In this document: positions 11,046 to 25,880 of the stretch, one piece after another | Layout: each line of letters starts with the position of its first letter | Numbering within the stretch: position 1 is the first letter of the stretch | DNA from: Phanerochaete sordida | Lineage: Eukaryota; Basidiomycota; Agaricomycetes; Polyporales; Phanerochaetaceae | DNA: 64,000 nt | Direction: 5' to 3' | Assembly: GCA_019973155.2 (NCBI GenBank) | Contig: BPQB01000105.1 | Coordinates: 35,856-99,855, forward strand | The notes under the pieces: generated by a model | The model's input: only the letters and a program-made list of their open reading frames with translations | The model's database searches: none | What the model was told of the DNA's origin: nothing | Program-made: the position numbers and the translations under genes

Positions 11046-11628
11046 AGCGGCCCGACGTCGATGCTGGTGAGTTCCAGCGATCATTAATGCGGTCCAGTTC
11101 AGCCTCTAACCTTCACGTTCAGACATGCGACCTGTGCCCTCTCTGCTCGCGGCCAATGAACAAGACTTGCACAGCCAGCGTCCGGTCTGAACGGGACACT
11201 GCCCTGAACGTCCGCCGGTTTAGCTGTCATGCTACCATGTGTATAATACGCGATACCCTAATTCATGGAGTCCGTTGCCTGCGATGAGGCCATGCTACAG
11301 TTGAGATCGACCTGTAGTGGTCCATCGTCACAGCTTGGGATGTGGTGGGGCATGGTGCGCTTTTGACTTGGGTAAGAAATGCAGGTCAACGCGATAAGTA
11401 ATGGGATAAGCCAGATGGTGAAATGGTGCTTTGATGCGCTTGAAGAGGTTCTAGAAAGTCCCGGATAGAACTCGTGGGACAACAGGAGATTCCCACGCAT
11501 GCCACGCGTCCTACCCCGCAGACGCTGGACGCGCGTCGCTCTCTCTCAAGTCTGAGCCGTGCTTACACTTCCGCACAAACCTCAACTCTTTCCTCTACCA
11601 CCACCATCTCACTGTTTACGACACAGAC
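11046..11628. other. Intergenic region upstream of Cdc48
   Basis: 583 bp, with the 3' end of the cofactor B gene and a CT-rich leader (11560-11625) before the Cdc48 start. No other gene seen. Confidence 0.55.
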
Positions 11629-14449
<2,821 letters not shown>

Positions 14450-15452
14450 GGCCCCGGACCACAATTGTCTTCAGTATTCTTTTCTCTTGCTGTCCGACTG
14501 TACTTCTTTGCCAACATCGTCAAGTTGAAAACGTCTAGAGTTACGGGTAGTTCACTGTGTACTATTTGAATGAGATTCCACAATCATCCCATCACGCTGT
14601 GTCCGAACGATCTCTTACTCGAAGTAGGAGTCCAATATATCGAGCATGTGCCGGGATAGTCAATTCTGTATCTGACTATGGGCTTGGACACCCTCACAGT
14701 GAGCAACGTGCATGGAGAACTTCGAGGGTGCGGCGCCGTCCGAGATAGAACACTCCGCTAGACCGAGACATCCTCGCTAGCCTGAGGAGTCCAGATCCTT
14801 TCGTCCGACGGCCCCTATGTACAGTAGTGCGCGAACCTAGTTCCGGGGAAAACTGGGGTAGCAAAACCCCTGGACTAGAGCCAATGCGGGGAAGGATTCT
14901 TACTGGCACAGCATGCGCACTGAGGAAAGAGGCCTACAACTTGCGCTGACTGCCGCACTGCATTGTGACTAGCTACGATACTCACGATTCATTGACGCTA
15001 GCTATGTGCTAGGGCCTATGCATTATGACCTGTGCGCATTGCGCAGCGCGAACGCGTCTCTGCCTGCGCGCTTTGCGTTGTGCGCGAGCTGCAGCCTGTG
15101 TGGCGAGCTACACAGTCTAGGCCCAGTTGCTCGTTCGTGTGACTGAATCGACGCTGCAGACAAAAGATGAGCAGGGACTGCTATGTTGGAGTGCGCCCCT
15201 GGTGGAGAGTTGGAAATTGGAGACGATGACGGACGGAGGCAAGCTGGTTGATAGCCGTGGCGGGGGAGCGAGGACAGACTTTCCTGCTCTGTCAGTGTCT
15301 TGCCCCTGCCAGTGCGCGCGGCGCCGTTCGTCTCCGCTGCCGCCTTCCATTCCTTTCACGCATCCTTCACCACGTTCGCCTGCGCGCATCCCCGTGCACA
15401 TATACGTACGCGACGCTCAGGCTGTCAATCACGGCATCCCGCTCGGTGCCAG
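14450..15452. other. Intergenic region
   Basis: About 1 kb between Cdc48 and DGAT2. The right part (15300-15450) is pyrimidine-rich and fits a leader. No gene or repeat recognised. Confidence 0.5.
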
Positions 15453-17184
15453 ATGAGGATGGACGCACGACGGACTCTTGCATCAGCCACGAGAACCTTG
15501 TCCTCTTCCAACATCCGCGAACGCCTCTCCTCCATCTCCACGCCCCTCAAGCCTGTCGTCGCAAAAGTCGAGTGCGTGCTGCGTGCGCCCCGTCGCGGTG
15601 TCCGTCGCCTGACAGACGCGCCCCAGCTTCGTCCCCGCAGATGTGCCCCGCAAACGACGGTTTCAGATGCTCGCGGTGGCGATATGGTCGACGACGATAG
15701 CCATCATGGTGTTTGTTTGGCTCTACCTCTGGTGCGTCGCAGTGCCTTGTCTTCCCCGGAGCGTGTGCTCACCGGCGCGGCTGCTCGTCACAGGTCGTAC
15801 CCACCACTCTGGCCCATCCTCGCAGTATACTTGCTGTGGACCTTCTGGGACAAGAGTCCAGAGCACGGAGGGCGAATTAGTCCCTGGTTCCGCTCGTTGC
15901 GGTTCTGGAGGTACTTCGCCGAGTACTATCCTGCATCGTGAGCCGCTTCCCTTCTTTGTGAGAGCTTTCACTGAATGTAGCCAAGCTTCTTGAAGGTTCG
16001 CTCGCACACAAAGTCGGTATCGATAACATGAAGCTGACTCTAAAGCAGACCTGCGAGCTACCACCAGACAGGCCGTATGTCTTCGGATACCACCCCCATG
16101 GTGCGCCCTCTGTAAATACATAGCCCAGACTTGACACGCTGACTTTTCCACAGGGATCATCGGAATGTATGTTCTCGCATAAGCAGTTCTTGGACGCCAT
16201 TAACATCCGCGTAGGGGCGCAATGTGCACGTTTGCCACAGAAGCGACTGGTTTCTCGCAGCAATTTCCAGGCATCGTCCCCCACCTCCTCACACTAAGCT
16301 CGAATTTCAACATGCCTCTGTATCGAGAAATCCTCCTCGCCCTCGGAATCTGCTCCGTGAGCAAGCAGTCGTGCTCGAACATCCTCAAGAAGGGCCCCGG
16401 CCAAGCGATAACCATCGTCGTAGGCGGCGCGGCCGAAAGCCTGAGTGCGCGTCCAGGAACGGCCGACTTAACGCTGAGAAAGCGGTACGTCCTTCGAGCA
16501 GCGCAGTACAAACGGCGACTGACGGTGCTGAGTAGATTGGGGTTCATCAAGATTGCTATTCAGCACGGGTATGCTCTCGCTGCCGTGGCGTCTACTCATA
16601 CTGACTTGTATACAGTGCTGACCTCGTGCCCGTGTTCTCCTTCGGCGAGAATGATGTGAGTCTCCACCGCACTAAATTAGCGTTGGCTGAACCAATGGAT
16701 CGCTGCAGATATACAACCAGATGCCAAATGAGAAGGGCACCACGGTGTATGCGCTGCAGAAGAAGTTCCAGAGCGTGTTCGGGTTTACGCTGCCACTGTT
16801 CCATGGTCGTGGTTTGTTGAACTGTTCGTCTGCATTACTCCCTATCGCCGTTCGCCCGACTGATTATGCCCGGTAGACAACCTTGGATTGTTGCCGTACC
16901 GCCGGAGGATCGTCGCAGTCAGTGAGTGCCAGGATCCATTCTCACTCTATGGCACGCCATTTGACACCGCGCCTAGTCGGAAACCCTATTCATGTCCAGA
17001 AATGTGACAAACCATCGCTCGAAGAAGTCCGTCGAATCCAGACGCAGTATATCGACGAGCTCATGAGGTATGTCCATCATCGCATGCATGGTGAGCAAAG
17101 ATTGAGCTTTTGTGCAGGATATGGAACACGTACAAGGACGAATTCGCGCGTACACGACAGAGGGAGCTCAATATCATCGAGTAG
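15453..17184 (+). CDS. Diacylglycerol O-acyltransferase, type 2 family
   Basis: Thirteen exons, two of them tiny, give 368 residues: 15453-15571, 15627-15731, 15794-15937, 15986-15995, 16046-16100, 16154-16166, 16215-16484, 16536-16568, 16616-16655, 16709-16823, 16877-16921, 16977-17067, 17118-17184. A hydrophobic hairpin (about residues 52-90, LAVAIWSTTIAIMVFVWLYL then LWPILAVYLLW) precedes the signature VFGYHPHG, whose His is the proposed catalytic residue, then GGAAESLSARPGT, VPVFSFGEND and PLFHGRGL. The enzyme esterifies diacylglycerol with acyl-CoA on the ER to form triacylglycerol. Exons of 10 and 13 nt are needed to keep the family sequence in frame. The usual YFP motif appears as YYP. 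A monoacylglycerol or wax synthase role within the same family cannot be excluded. Confidence 0.92.
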
Positions 17185-17337
17185 CAAGCAGGTCTCGTTC
17201 GGATTCTCGATCCTATTCTACACACGACGTCTCAATTCATCCTGGCAGGCCATTCACTGTACCATGTAACCATCGGATAATGTAGAGGTAGCAGGGTTCC
17301 TGGAGTTTATATACGCATCATCACGACACTTTCTCCT

Positions 17338-18296
17338 TTACGAAGTCCCCTCGATGGCCTGCAGAGTCTCGCGCCCCAGGTTCATCCGCCGTTCGAGCAC
17401 CTGAAGGACCTCCTCGCCGGGGCTGCACTTCGCAAGCTTGTCGTAGTCGTACCAGACGAGCACCGAGTCGCTCTCGGTGACGATCCGGCGCTGCTTATAG
17501 CTCCACGCGACGGCCATGCAGTGGAAGTGCGTGCGCGCGAGGCGACGCGCCGCGCGCCCGGGGTCGACCTGCGTGTCGCGCGGCCCCGTCTCCGTGTGCG
17601 CCGCGCTGCCCATGGGCCCCGCGTGCGGCCGGTGCGCGATGAGCAGCGTGTCGGGGTACGTGACGGGCCGCTTGTAGTTGATGGACACGCTCTTGAGGAT
17701 GAGCGACACGCCGCGGCCCTTCATCATCGCCTCTGCCTTCTCCGCACCGCCGATCTCGCGCCCGAGCGACATCATCCACTTTATGCGGCCGGACTCGAAG
17801 AAGCGCACTGTGCGGGATGTCAAGGACGCGTCGGAGGCGCAGAGGGAAGCACACACGGTAGCGGACGTTGTTCACATGCCTGGGAGGTGCGCGCGTCGGT
17901 CAGTGTAGCCACAGAGCACGAGGAGCAGATACACGCACTGGAACGAGTCGTGGTCCCCCCACACGATGTGCTGCTCCCAGAAGCTCGTGGGGTCGTACCC
18001 AAGGCGCATGAGCTCGCGGCGCGCCTCCTCGGCCGCGCCCGCGTCGACGCCGTCGACGTCGTCGAAGCCGTGGTCCTCCTCGTGCGCGGGACCGCGCGTG
18101 CCCGGCGCGATGTGGAAGGGCGACGCGGGGTCCTGGAACTGGGCGTACAGTGACTACTGGCCGTGTGTCAGCGCACGTCCTCGGCGAGATGCCGCTGGCT
18201 AACCTTGATGGACGAGGAGTGCCTTACGCTGGGCGCGGCGCGCGACACGCTGGTCAGGGTGCGCGAGAAGCGGGCGAGGTGGGCTGTACGCAACAT
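17338..18296 (-). CDS. Hotdog-fold acyl-CoA thioesterase-like protein, probably mitochondrial
   Basis: Four exons (18204-18296, 17939-18153, 17857-17879, 17338-17807) give 266 residues. The first exon reads as a classic mitochondrial presequence: MLRTAHLARFSRTLTSVSRA, rich in Arg and Ser with no acidic residue. The hotdog motif WGDHDSFQHVNNVRYLRFFE spans exons 2-4, with the Asp and His-Val-Asn-Asn typical of 4-hydroxybenzoyl-CoA thioesterase-type enzymes. The 23-nt exon 3 encodes the HVNN core. Substrate is unknown; hydrolysis of acyl-CoA in mitochondria is the family-based inference. It converges on DGAT2 with 153 bp between stop codons, an arrangement of two acyl-CoA-using genes. Confidence 0.82.
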
Positions 18297-19722
18297 GGTG
18301 CACTCGATGCTGTGCCCGACGAGAGCGTTGGCGAGAGGATGGAGGAGCGGCGGCGCGAGCTCATGCTGGTGATATTCCGCGGGATGTCCGCATGCCGGCG
18401 CTGAGCGCAGGGTCGGGGATGTCGCCCGACGCGCACAACATCACCAAACATCGAGCGAGCTGGGAGCAACCTCTACCTCGTCTTCACGGTGTTCTAACTT
18501 CTAAGAGCAGCACGCCCTTGTACAATTCTAATGTAAGTGCCGTCGACGTCGACGTCGTAGTATCTCGTTACCACCAGGCGTAAGAATCGCGTGCTAATAT
18601 CTCCTGAATTTTAAAGATTTTCGTGTACACAAAGGACCAGCTGGTCTCCAGTCCTCGGAATCTTCGCTAGAGCGGCGTATACATTTGACAAGCGAGGTAA
18701 CAAGGGCTGTCTTTTGAGCTGTCGCGCCGTGCGCGGCCCTCCGGTGATGCTGTTAGCCTAATTCCCAGCTTCTCCCGAATGTCCAGCAGGTCCTGTGTCG
18801 AGCAGACCCTGGGCTACTTAAGTGGAGGACAAACGTGTTCACGGCACAGCGACCAGCCGCGACATGTTCTCGGAGCGGGAGGCGGCAGCACCAAACGAAC
18901 GAAATATGATTTTGTATCCAAACCACGGATACACATCAGCGCCCTTGTAGGCACTGATCCAGGCTGCAGTGGCTGAGTACCCGCGCGCGGTGTCGACACA
19001 CAATCCATGAAGAAGATGCTTGTCACTGGCAATCGTCAGCGTCGGCGAATGCGCGCTTGCACATCGTGAGTTGTCTCATGCTCTGATACAATGAGCGCGC
19101 GCGAACTCAACGCTGCCCTTAGACGAGCGGAGATCATTGCGTTCTGACCTCTCCTCATGGTATCGGCGCCGTTCCAAGACGACCTGGCGCGATTGCAGTG
19201 CCACTAGACGTGCCCCAGATGTCAGGTTCTCCCGCATTTCCACTAGCGACGGGAGTGAATATTGCAGGCCATCTCCTGATCCTGGCCCAGGTTCGGACGA
19301 GGGACATTTTCAGGCGGACGTGGCCCAATTTCGACCAGACGGCTAACAGGTACAGCTCCAGACGCTCCAATAATCGCCAGGCTCTACCATATGATGGCCC
19401 ACGTCTATCGCAGAAGGCTGGCACGTCGGTACTTGATGCATACGAACCTTGAGTGCAAAGGGACTATGGCCTCAGAAAGCTCTCTTCGTGCGTCGGCCTC
19501 TCTGATCTCCTCATTGCCTCGCCGCATCTGATGAATTCCTTTTCGCTCACATGTAGGCACAAGCCTGGCGCACCCGCGGAAATCTGCACAGGAAGTTGTG
19601 CGGCGCATGATCGCCGCCGGCCTTGGGCGCCGTTGCGCGGCGTACTCGTTTGTGACCGCCGCCCGCGTTCAAATATTGGTCGACTCTGGATCTGACTGCT
19701 GCGGCGTTAGGCTAACCAGTCA
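18297..19722. other. Intergenic region
   Basis: 1.4 kb between the divergent thioesterase and first hydrolase genes. No gene was supported; open frames are short and motif-free. A short GTCGAC-type repeat lies at 18540-18556. Confidence 0.5.
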
Positions 19723-19729
19723 TATATAA
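19723..19729 (+). promoter_or_regulatory. TATA box of alpha/beta hydrolase 1
   Basis: TATATAA ending 57 bp before the start codon, followed by a CT-rich leader. Confidence 0.7.
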
Positions 19730-19786
19730 GGCCTGCCTTATCATCCCTGTGAGCCTCACCTTCTCCACGACTGTCCACTCTTGACC

Positions 19787-21015
19787 ATGTCCCAGGCTAT
19801 TCAGACTCTCGCTATCGACAGCACCGTTCAGCTGGCGTACATCGACAGCGGCGTGCCCTCCTCCGACACTGCATTTGGGAGCGACTATATCACTCTGTTC
19901 GCCATTCATGGCTTTGCCTTCACCGCTCGTTAGCCCCATCCTCGTGGCCTCTCTATTTGTTTTACTAATCAGCTAGCATATCAGACATTTTCGAGAAACT
20001 CGCGACCGTCGCAAAGTCCTCCGGCGTGCGTCTCGTCGCGATCATGCGTCGCGACTACCCAGGGTCGACGGCCCTTCCATCCGCCGATATCCAGAGCCTT
20101 TCCACCGCCACCGACGACGACAAGACCGCATTTCTACGTGCACGCGGCATTGAGATTGCTCTTTTCATCGACAAGTTTGTAGAAGCGCACAAGGTGCCCC
20201 CGCCGAGCGAGAGCGGCAAGGGCGGCGGGCTCGCGATCATAGGCTGGTCGCTCGGCGTATCCTTCGCGAACGCTGCCGTGGTGAACACCGACGCGCTCAG
20301 CGAGGCGGCGCAGGCGCGGTTCGCTCGGTACATGCGGTCGCTGATCTACCTGGGTAAGCCGCCGTCGTATCCGTGCCGCGCCGTTGCTGACGCTGCGACG
20401 CGCTCCACAGACGGCGTACAGACCGCGCTCGGCATCCCGAACGCCGCGAAGTTCTGGACGCCGGTGATCGACGAGAGCATCCCGATGCACCTCCGCGTGC
20501 CGTTCTTCGCGAACTGGATCTCGGCGTATTTCGCGCACGGCGACGTCAGCACGCGCGATCCGGACGCGGTCGAGTACGTCGTGCCCTCGCCGGCGCGCGC
20601 GCCGTCCATCTACAACATGAGCGACGCGCAGCGCGAGGTCATCATCCGCGCCGAGAGCGCCTGGACGAGCGAGTTCCCGTTCATGGTCCTCTTCGAGCGG
20701 CAGTTCTACGCGGCGTACCAGCGCGCCGCCTTCGACAAGACCGTGCGGGATCGCCTTCCCAAGATGAAGGTGTTGGCATTGGTCGGCGGCTCGTCGGCTT
20801 CGTTCGCGTTCACAGCGTTGTTCAAGATGCAGGAGGAAGACCATGCTCGCGGCGGGGGAAACATTAACTTCCACATTCTCAAGGGCGGGAACCATTTTGT
20901 GAGTGATTCCTGATATGTTGCTTTACCGTGGGATTGACATCGCCCTCTTCCTCTTCAGATGCATTGGGACGATCCCGAGGCTACCCTCAAGGCGATACTG
21001 GACTCGATGGCTTAA
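19787..21015 (+). CDS. Fungal alpha/beta hydrolase, paralogue 1
   Basis: Four exons (19787-19928, 19985-20353, 20411-20898, 20959-21015) give 351 residues. The oxyanion-hole motif FAIHGF (about residue 39) and MRRDYPGS are followed by the nucleophile elbow GWSLG (Ser about 136). The C-terminus ends GNHF|MHWDDPE, where the His before WDD is the likely catalytic one. No signal peptide or membrane span, so it should be cytosolic. Family members are serine hydrolases (esterase, lipase or C-C hydrolase types); the substrate cannot be told. Exons 2-4 have exactly the same lengths (369, 488, 57) as in paralogues at 21.8 and 24.7 kb. Promoter has a clear TATA box, hinting at regulated expression. Confidence 0.85.
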
Positions 21016-21806
21016 GTTATTCTCGACTAGATGATGGGAGGATATCCTTGAAATCCCTTGTAAAGACGATGGAGAACACATATACAGATACGAACATCCG
21101 ACGCTGACGGGAAGACGAGCGTCGAGTGCCGAGTGCCGAGCGCGCGATGTGGTGTGTTCGACTCTTTTCTTCCCTAAGTGGGTAGTTTGCCAAGCATTTC
21201 ATAAGAGTTGGTAAGGTGGGTTGATTCGTTCTTTGAGACGAAACACATACAAACTCACTGCATCCCTCAGACGAGCGAGTCACGGTTCCAGGCTTGCATG
21301 TCCTGATGAAAATGAACGCGCTAGAGACGGCACAGTGAGATTGCAGTGCTGGTCACGCTGGGAGCCCTTGCAGACTTTTGATCTGTTCATGTGCCCGGGT
21401 GATCACATCATAACATCGGAAACGCGCCACAGCAAGGATCCCGACGCCACACCCATGCACAGCGAAATTCCGTCGCTTGGCTCCACCGTAGCTTAGCCCG
21501 TATGGAACGCAGAGGGCTGGCTCCCCAGACCTCAGGCCACAGGTGCAGTGCAGCATGCTCCGCTGGATATATTGCTCAAAAAATCCCGCGTATAATCGTT
21601 TCAGCAGGCTCATTCCGCGCAGTGATCACCTCAGTCTCTGACGCTGTTCTTCGCGGTGCAGGCACAGCAATGACCTTGCATCATTGCGCACATCAACGTA
21701 ATGGCTCAGAAGCACGCGTCCGAACGCCGCAGCGCTACGCGGAACGCGCACCATATAGTCCTCACCGCCAATCCACATGCGTCCCGCGCATCCTTTCCTT
21801 TCTACC
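21016..21806. other. Spacer between hydrolase paralogues 1 and 2
   Basis: 791 bp. Contains a CATATAG TATA-like site at 21752-21758, 49 bp before the next start codon. No other feature recognised. Confidence 0.5.
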
Positions 21807-23044
21807 ATGGTACAGACTCTCCAGACCCTTTCCGTTGAAGACAACGGGGTTCAGCTGGCATACGTGGACAGTGGGATCCCATCTCCCGACAGTCCCTTTG
21901 GTAGCGACTACATCACGCTATTTGCCATCCATGGCTTTGTATTCTCTGCTCGTGAGCACCATCAATCTGAGCATTTACTACTGTCCGCACTGATAAATGA
22001 ATGATTCAGACGTATTCGAGAAGCTCGCAACCGTGGCCAAGTCCTCCGGCGTACGCCTCGTCGCGATTATGCGCCGCGATTACCCAGGCTCTACGCCCAT
22101 TCCCCCGGCCGACGTCGAGAGCATCTCCACCGGCACCGATGACGACAGAGCCGCGTACTTGCGTGCACGCGGTATCGAGATTGCCGCCTTCGTCGACAAA
22201 TTCGTGGAGACCCATAACGTGCCGCCGCCGACCGCCAGCGGAAAAGGTGGTGGGTTCGCCATCTTGGGCTGGTCGATGGGTTCGGCGTTCGCGAATGCTG
22301 CTGTTGTAAACGCCGACGCGCTCAACGAGGCCGCGCAAGCGCGCTTCTCGCGGTACATGCGCTCGCTGATCTACCTCGGTGTGTGCACGTAGCTGCGTTC
22401 CGTTATATGCGTCTCATTTTGTGGCGTGCTCTGCAGACGCACCGTACGTCGCACTAGGCATTCCCAAGGCTGAGAAGTTCTGGACGCCGATCCTCGACGA
22501 GAGCATCCCGCTGCACCTCCGCGTGCCATTCTTCGCGAATTGGATCACGTCATATTTCGCGCACGGCGACTTCAGCACGCGCGACCCGGACGTCGTCGAG
22601 TACATCGTGCCCTCGCCGACGCGCGTCCCGAGCATCTACCACATGAACGATGCACAGCGCGAGGCGATTGTCTGCGGCGAGAGCACCTGGACGAGCGAGG
22701 TCCCGTTCATGGTCTTCTGCGAGCCGCAGTTCTACGCGACGTACCAGCGCGCGGCGTTCGACGAGGCCGTGCGGGATCGCTTCCCCAACATGAAGGTGTG
22801 GGCGCTGGTCGGCGACTGTGGGGCGTCGTTCGCGTTCACGGCGTTGTTCAAGATGCAAGAGGAAGACGAGGCTTGCGGCGGAGGTAACATCAACTTCCGC
22901 ATCATCAAGGGTGGGAATCACTTCGTGGGTTTATTCTTGAATTATGACTCGATTGTCGAGGACTAACACCGCTGTCTTCCTCTTCAGATGCATTGGGACG
23001 ACCCCGAGGACACCCTTAAGGTGATTCTAGATACGATGGCTTGA
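21807..23044 (+). CDS. Fungal alpha/beta hydrolase, paralogue 2
   Basis: Four exons (21807-21951, 22010-22378, 22437-22924, 22988-23044) give 352 residues. Same architecture as paralogue 1: FAIHGF, MRRDYPGSTPIPPADVES, elbow GWSMG and C-terminal MHWDDPEDTLK. It is the closest relative of paralogue 1 (long identical blocks such as FEKLATVAKSSGVRLVAIMR) and lies 0.8 kb downstream on the same strand, so a recent tandem duplication is likely. All active-site motifs are intact and the frame is clean. Substrate unknown. A repeat element (copy B) follows its 3' end. Confidence 0.85.
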
Positions 23045-23160
23045 CGTAATTTCGACGAGACGGCGGAAGGGTGGGCATCGTCGCGCGAAGCAGTGTATGA
23101 ACAATTGAACGTACATAGGTATACAAATACGATAGACGAATATTCGCACAGAGATCAGTG

Positions 23161-24253
23161 CTAATAGGAAGAGTATTTTGGCACGTGTTGGTTTCCCTAC
23201 GGGCTCAGGCTGCAGAGCAGCTTGATCCGTAGGTACTTATCCCGGGGACGGCGAAAACGTCCGTGCCAGGATGGACATGTCTGACGGCAATGTCCACCCT
23301 CCCCCGAGAAGAAACCTCACGCACCTTGTTGTTTCACTCCTCCTCTCTCTCTCTGTCGAAGCAGTGTCAGCCTCGAATAGGTCCTCTCGCATGCCGACAT
23401 TATGTTGTATGCGCACCTTCCATCGCTCTCTAGTCTTAGTGGTACTCCTTCGCCTCCGTGATCCGGATCTTCTTCTGCCGTGTCTCGGTCTTCCTCTCGT
23501 GTACAGGTTCCCAGACTACAGGCCCCCTCCCATTCCTTTCGTTGCTCGCGGCCGTCCTGTGCTCAGCGAGATCAGCGTTCGTCGTATACACTACATGCCT
23601 GAAACTGCCCTTCATGAGTTCCGGGTGTCCCGTCGAGCGACGAGCGATGGCTGCGCGCGCTCGGTCCAATTTCTAAGCCAACGTTCTGGGGACAAGAGGT
23701 CAGGGAGAGCCGCCTGCGCAGAAGTATATCCTACTCACTTCCCAAGTGTAGGTCGGGGACCGCCCGTCGACGATCCCACAGACCCATTGCCCACTGCCCA
23801 AGTATGAGACTAGCGTCGCCCGTCGACGACCTAGCTCGGATCCCGCCCTCAAGTATACGGCAGCCGCCCGTCGGCGGCGCACGCAAAGCCCATACGCAAA
23901 TAATAGAGCGCGGACTGCCCGTCGGCGAGCCCGTGCTTGAAGACCTTCACCCAGAAGTCGGTGTCACCGCCGCTCATAAGCCCCCAGAACCCATGCGGGA
24001 ACGAAGGACTGCTCCTCAACAGTACCTCGCCCGGTGTGCCAGTGCCCAAATATTCGAGACAAGGGTAGCCACCACGACGGCGGCCCTCGCTCGCTGCCCA
24101 CATTCTGCTAACTCGGTCAGTATGCTGTCCGATATACGAGAATGAACAAGCTCTTACTGCCCAATGCTCCACCACGGCCCTGAGAATATGGACACCGTGG
24201 TGGGAGGAGAGAGAGATTAGGAGAGAAAGAGAACGGTCCGAGGCCAAATATAT
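23161..24253 (-). repeat. Dispersed gene-like element, copy B
   Basis: Minus-strand layout as in copy A: a TATATTT motif (24247-24253), a CTCTCTCTCCTCCCACCAC leader nearly matching copy A, a body with a long open stretch, and a terminal putative intron of 164 nt (donor AAG|GTGCGT at 23325/23324, acceptor TATTAG at 23161-23163). Its intron hairpins are GGTTTC/GAAACC (23190-23195/23311-23316), CCTACGG/CCGTAGG (23196-23202/23227-23233), CGGGG/CCCCG (23243-23247/23302-23306) and GGACG/CGTCC with a 7-nt loop (23246-23250/23258-23262). Stem sequences differ from copy A yet still pair. The body holds four GCCCGTCG-type units about 48-56 bp apart (23762-23929) that encode a repeated [AV]-D-G-[RQ] motif, with stops between them. 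Confidence 0.55.
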
Positions 24254-24653
24254 CTCTGGAAGGCTGACCAGGGCACCTGCGGAAGAGGCTGACAAGGGCT
24301 CCCATCCGCGATAGTGTCGAGGCTCGAGACCTGGCTGCGCGGCTGGAGACAGGGCAGCCTCGGTCGTAGGAGAAGAGGTTAGCCGCAGATGACGCTGCAG
24401 TCGTCGCAAAGGGTGTTTGTAAAATTCAGCATATGTAGGATGATACAAACTCTAGAGCGGGTGGCCGTAGGAGGCACAAGCAGCACGGCGAGAGGAACCG
24501 GGAATACGAGCCGTAGCGCTGGCTGCCTCCGTTCACCCCAACAGATCACTTCCCCCCGGCATAGTTCCATTGGCAGTCGCTCGAGTGCACATCAGTCTAC
24601 ATGGTTGCCATTTGCACAATTGGCAGATACATTGCGAAACTCGGACGAAAGCT

Positions 24654-25880
24654 TCATACCATTGTGTCCAGGATCGCTCGCAGGGTTGTCTCTGGATCGT
24701 CCCAGTGCATCTGGGGGAGACTTATGTCAGAGCGCAGAGCAAAAACCATGACTGCTGCTCACAAAGTGGTTCCTGCCCTTGACCACTCGAATCTCGATGT
24801 TCTTGCCGCCGTGCGCTTCATCGTCCTCACGCATCTTCAACATCGCCACGAGCGAGAAGGATGCGGCAGCGTCCGCGACAAGCGCACAAATCCGCATCTT
24901 CGGCAGCCGCTCCCTGAGGGTCTTGTCGAAGACGACCTTCTGGTACGTCGCGTGGAGCTGCGTTGAGCAGTTGGCGAGAAGGGGCGCGTCGCTGGCCCAC
25001 ACGGTGTCGTTGTAGATGTTCGCCGCATGCTCCGCGGAGTCCATGTTGTAGATGCTCGGCGCGCGCGTCGGCGCAGGCACGATGTACTCGATCGCATCGA
25101 GGCCGCGCGCGCCCAGGTCGCCGTGCGCGAAATAGGCCGAGATCCAGTTGTTGAAGAAAGGAGCGCGCAGGGCGAGCGGGATGCTGTCGTCACGGAACGG
25201 TGTCCACGTCTGCGGAGCACCGGGCATGCCGAGCGCGCTGTGCGGTGCATCTGCAAGTAGGCGTGGTCAGCGCCTGGCGAGCCTACAGAGGAGAGGATAT
25301 ACCTAGTAACACCAGAGAGCGCATATGCCGAGAGAAACGCGCCTGCGCCGCGTCATCGAGGGCGTCCAAGTTCGCGAGAGCGGCGAGCGCGAAAACGCAG
25401 CCGAGGGACCATCCGACGACTGCGAATCCGCCTCCAGCCCCGTGCTTGTCTGGCGGCGGTAGCTGGTTCTCCTGGAGGAACCTGTCGATAAATGTTGCTA
25501 TTTCAATGCCGCGCGCGCGCAGGTACGCGGCCTTCTCCTCGTCGGTTCCTTCGGCGAGCGTGCTCAGTTCGACCGGAGGGATTGGCGAAGACATGGGGTA
25601 GTCTCTCCGCTGTATCGCGACGAAGCGGACGCCTCCTGACGCTGCTAGATCCGAGATCTTCTTGAAGATATCTGGTCGCATTGCACGTCAATAGGATGCG
25701 CGCTCGAACGAAGGATTACGAGAAAATGTGCTTACGGGCAGTGAACGTCATTCCATGGATGGCGAAGACGGTAGGGTACTGGGTCCCGAGAGCTGAGATG
25801 GGTGGAGGGGCCCCGTTGTCGAAGTAGGCCAGTTTAGTGCCGTGGACGTCCACGGTGAGTGTCTGTAGCGTCTGTGACAT
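24654..25880 (-). CDS. Fungal alpha/beta hydrolase, paralogue 3
   Basis: Four exons (25736-25880, 25303-25671, 24763-25250, 24654-24710) give 352 residues with the same exon lengths as paralogue 2. Motifs: FAIHGM, QRRDYPMSSPIPPVE, elbow GWSLG and MHWDDPETTLR before the stop. It is more diverged than copies 1 and 2 and lies on the opposite strand, so the cluster includes an inversion or an inverted duplication. ATG at 25880 is chosen because it aligns with the starts of the other copies (MSQTLQTL versus MSQAIQTL); a GTG-led extension upstream is not credible. All catalytic positions are intact. A TATATCC motif lies about 45 bp upstream. Confidence 0.85.

Noticed and set aside
17495..17875. Extra minus-strand frame over the thioesterase
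   Set aside because: Out-of-frame reading of the same exon that holds the hotdog domain.
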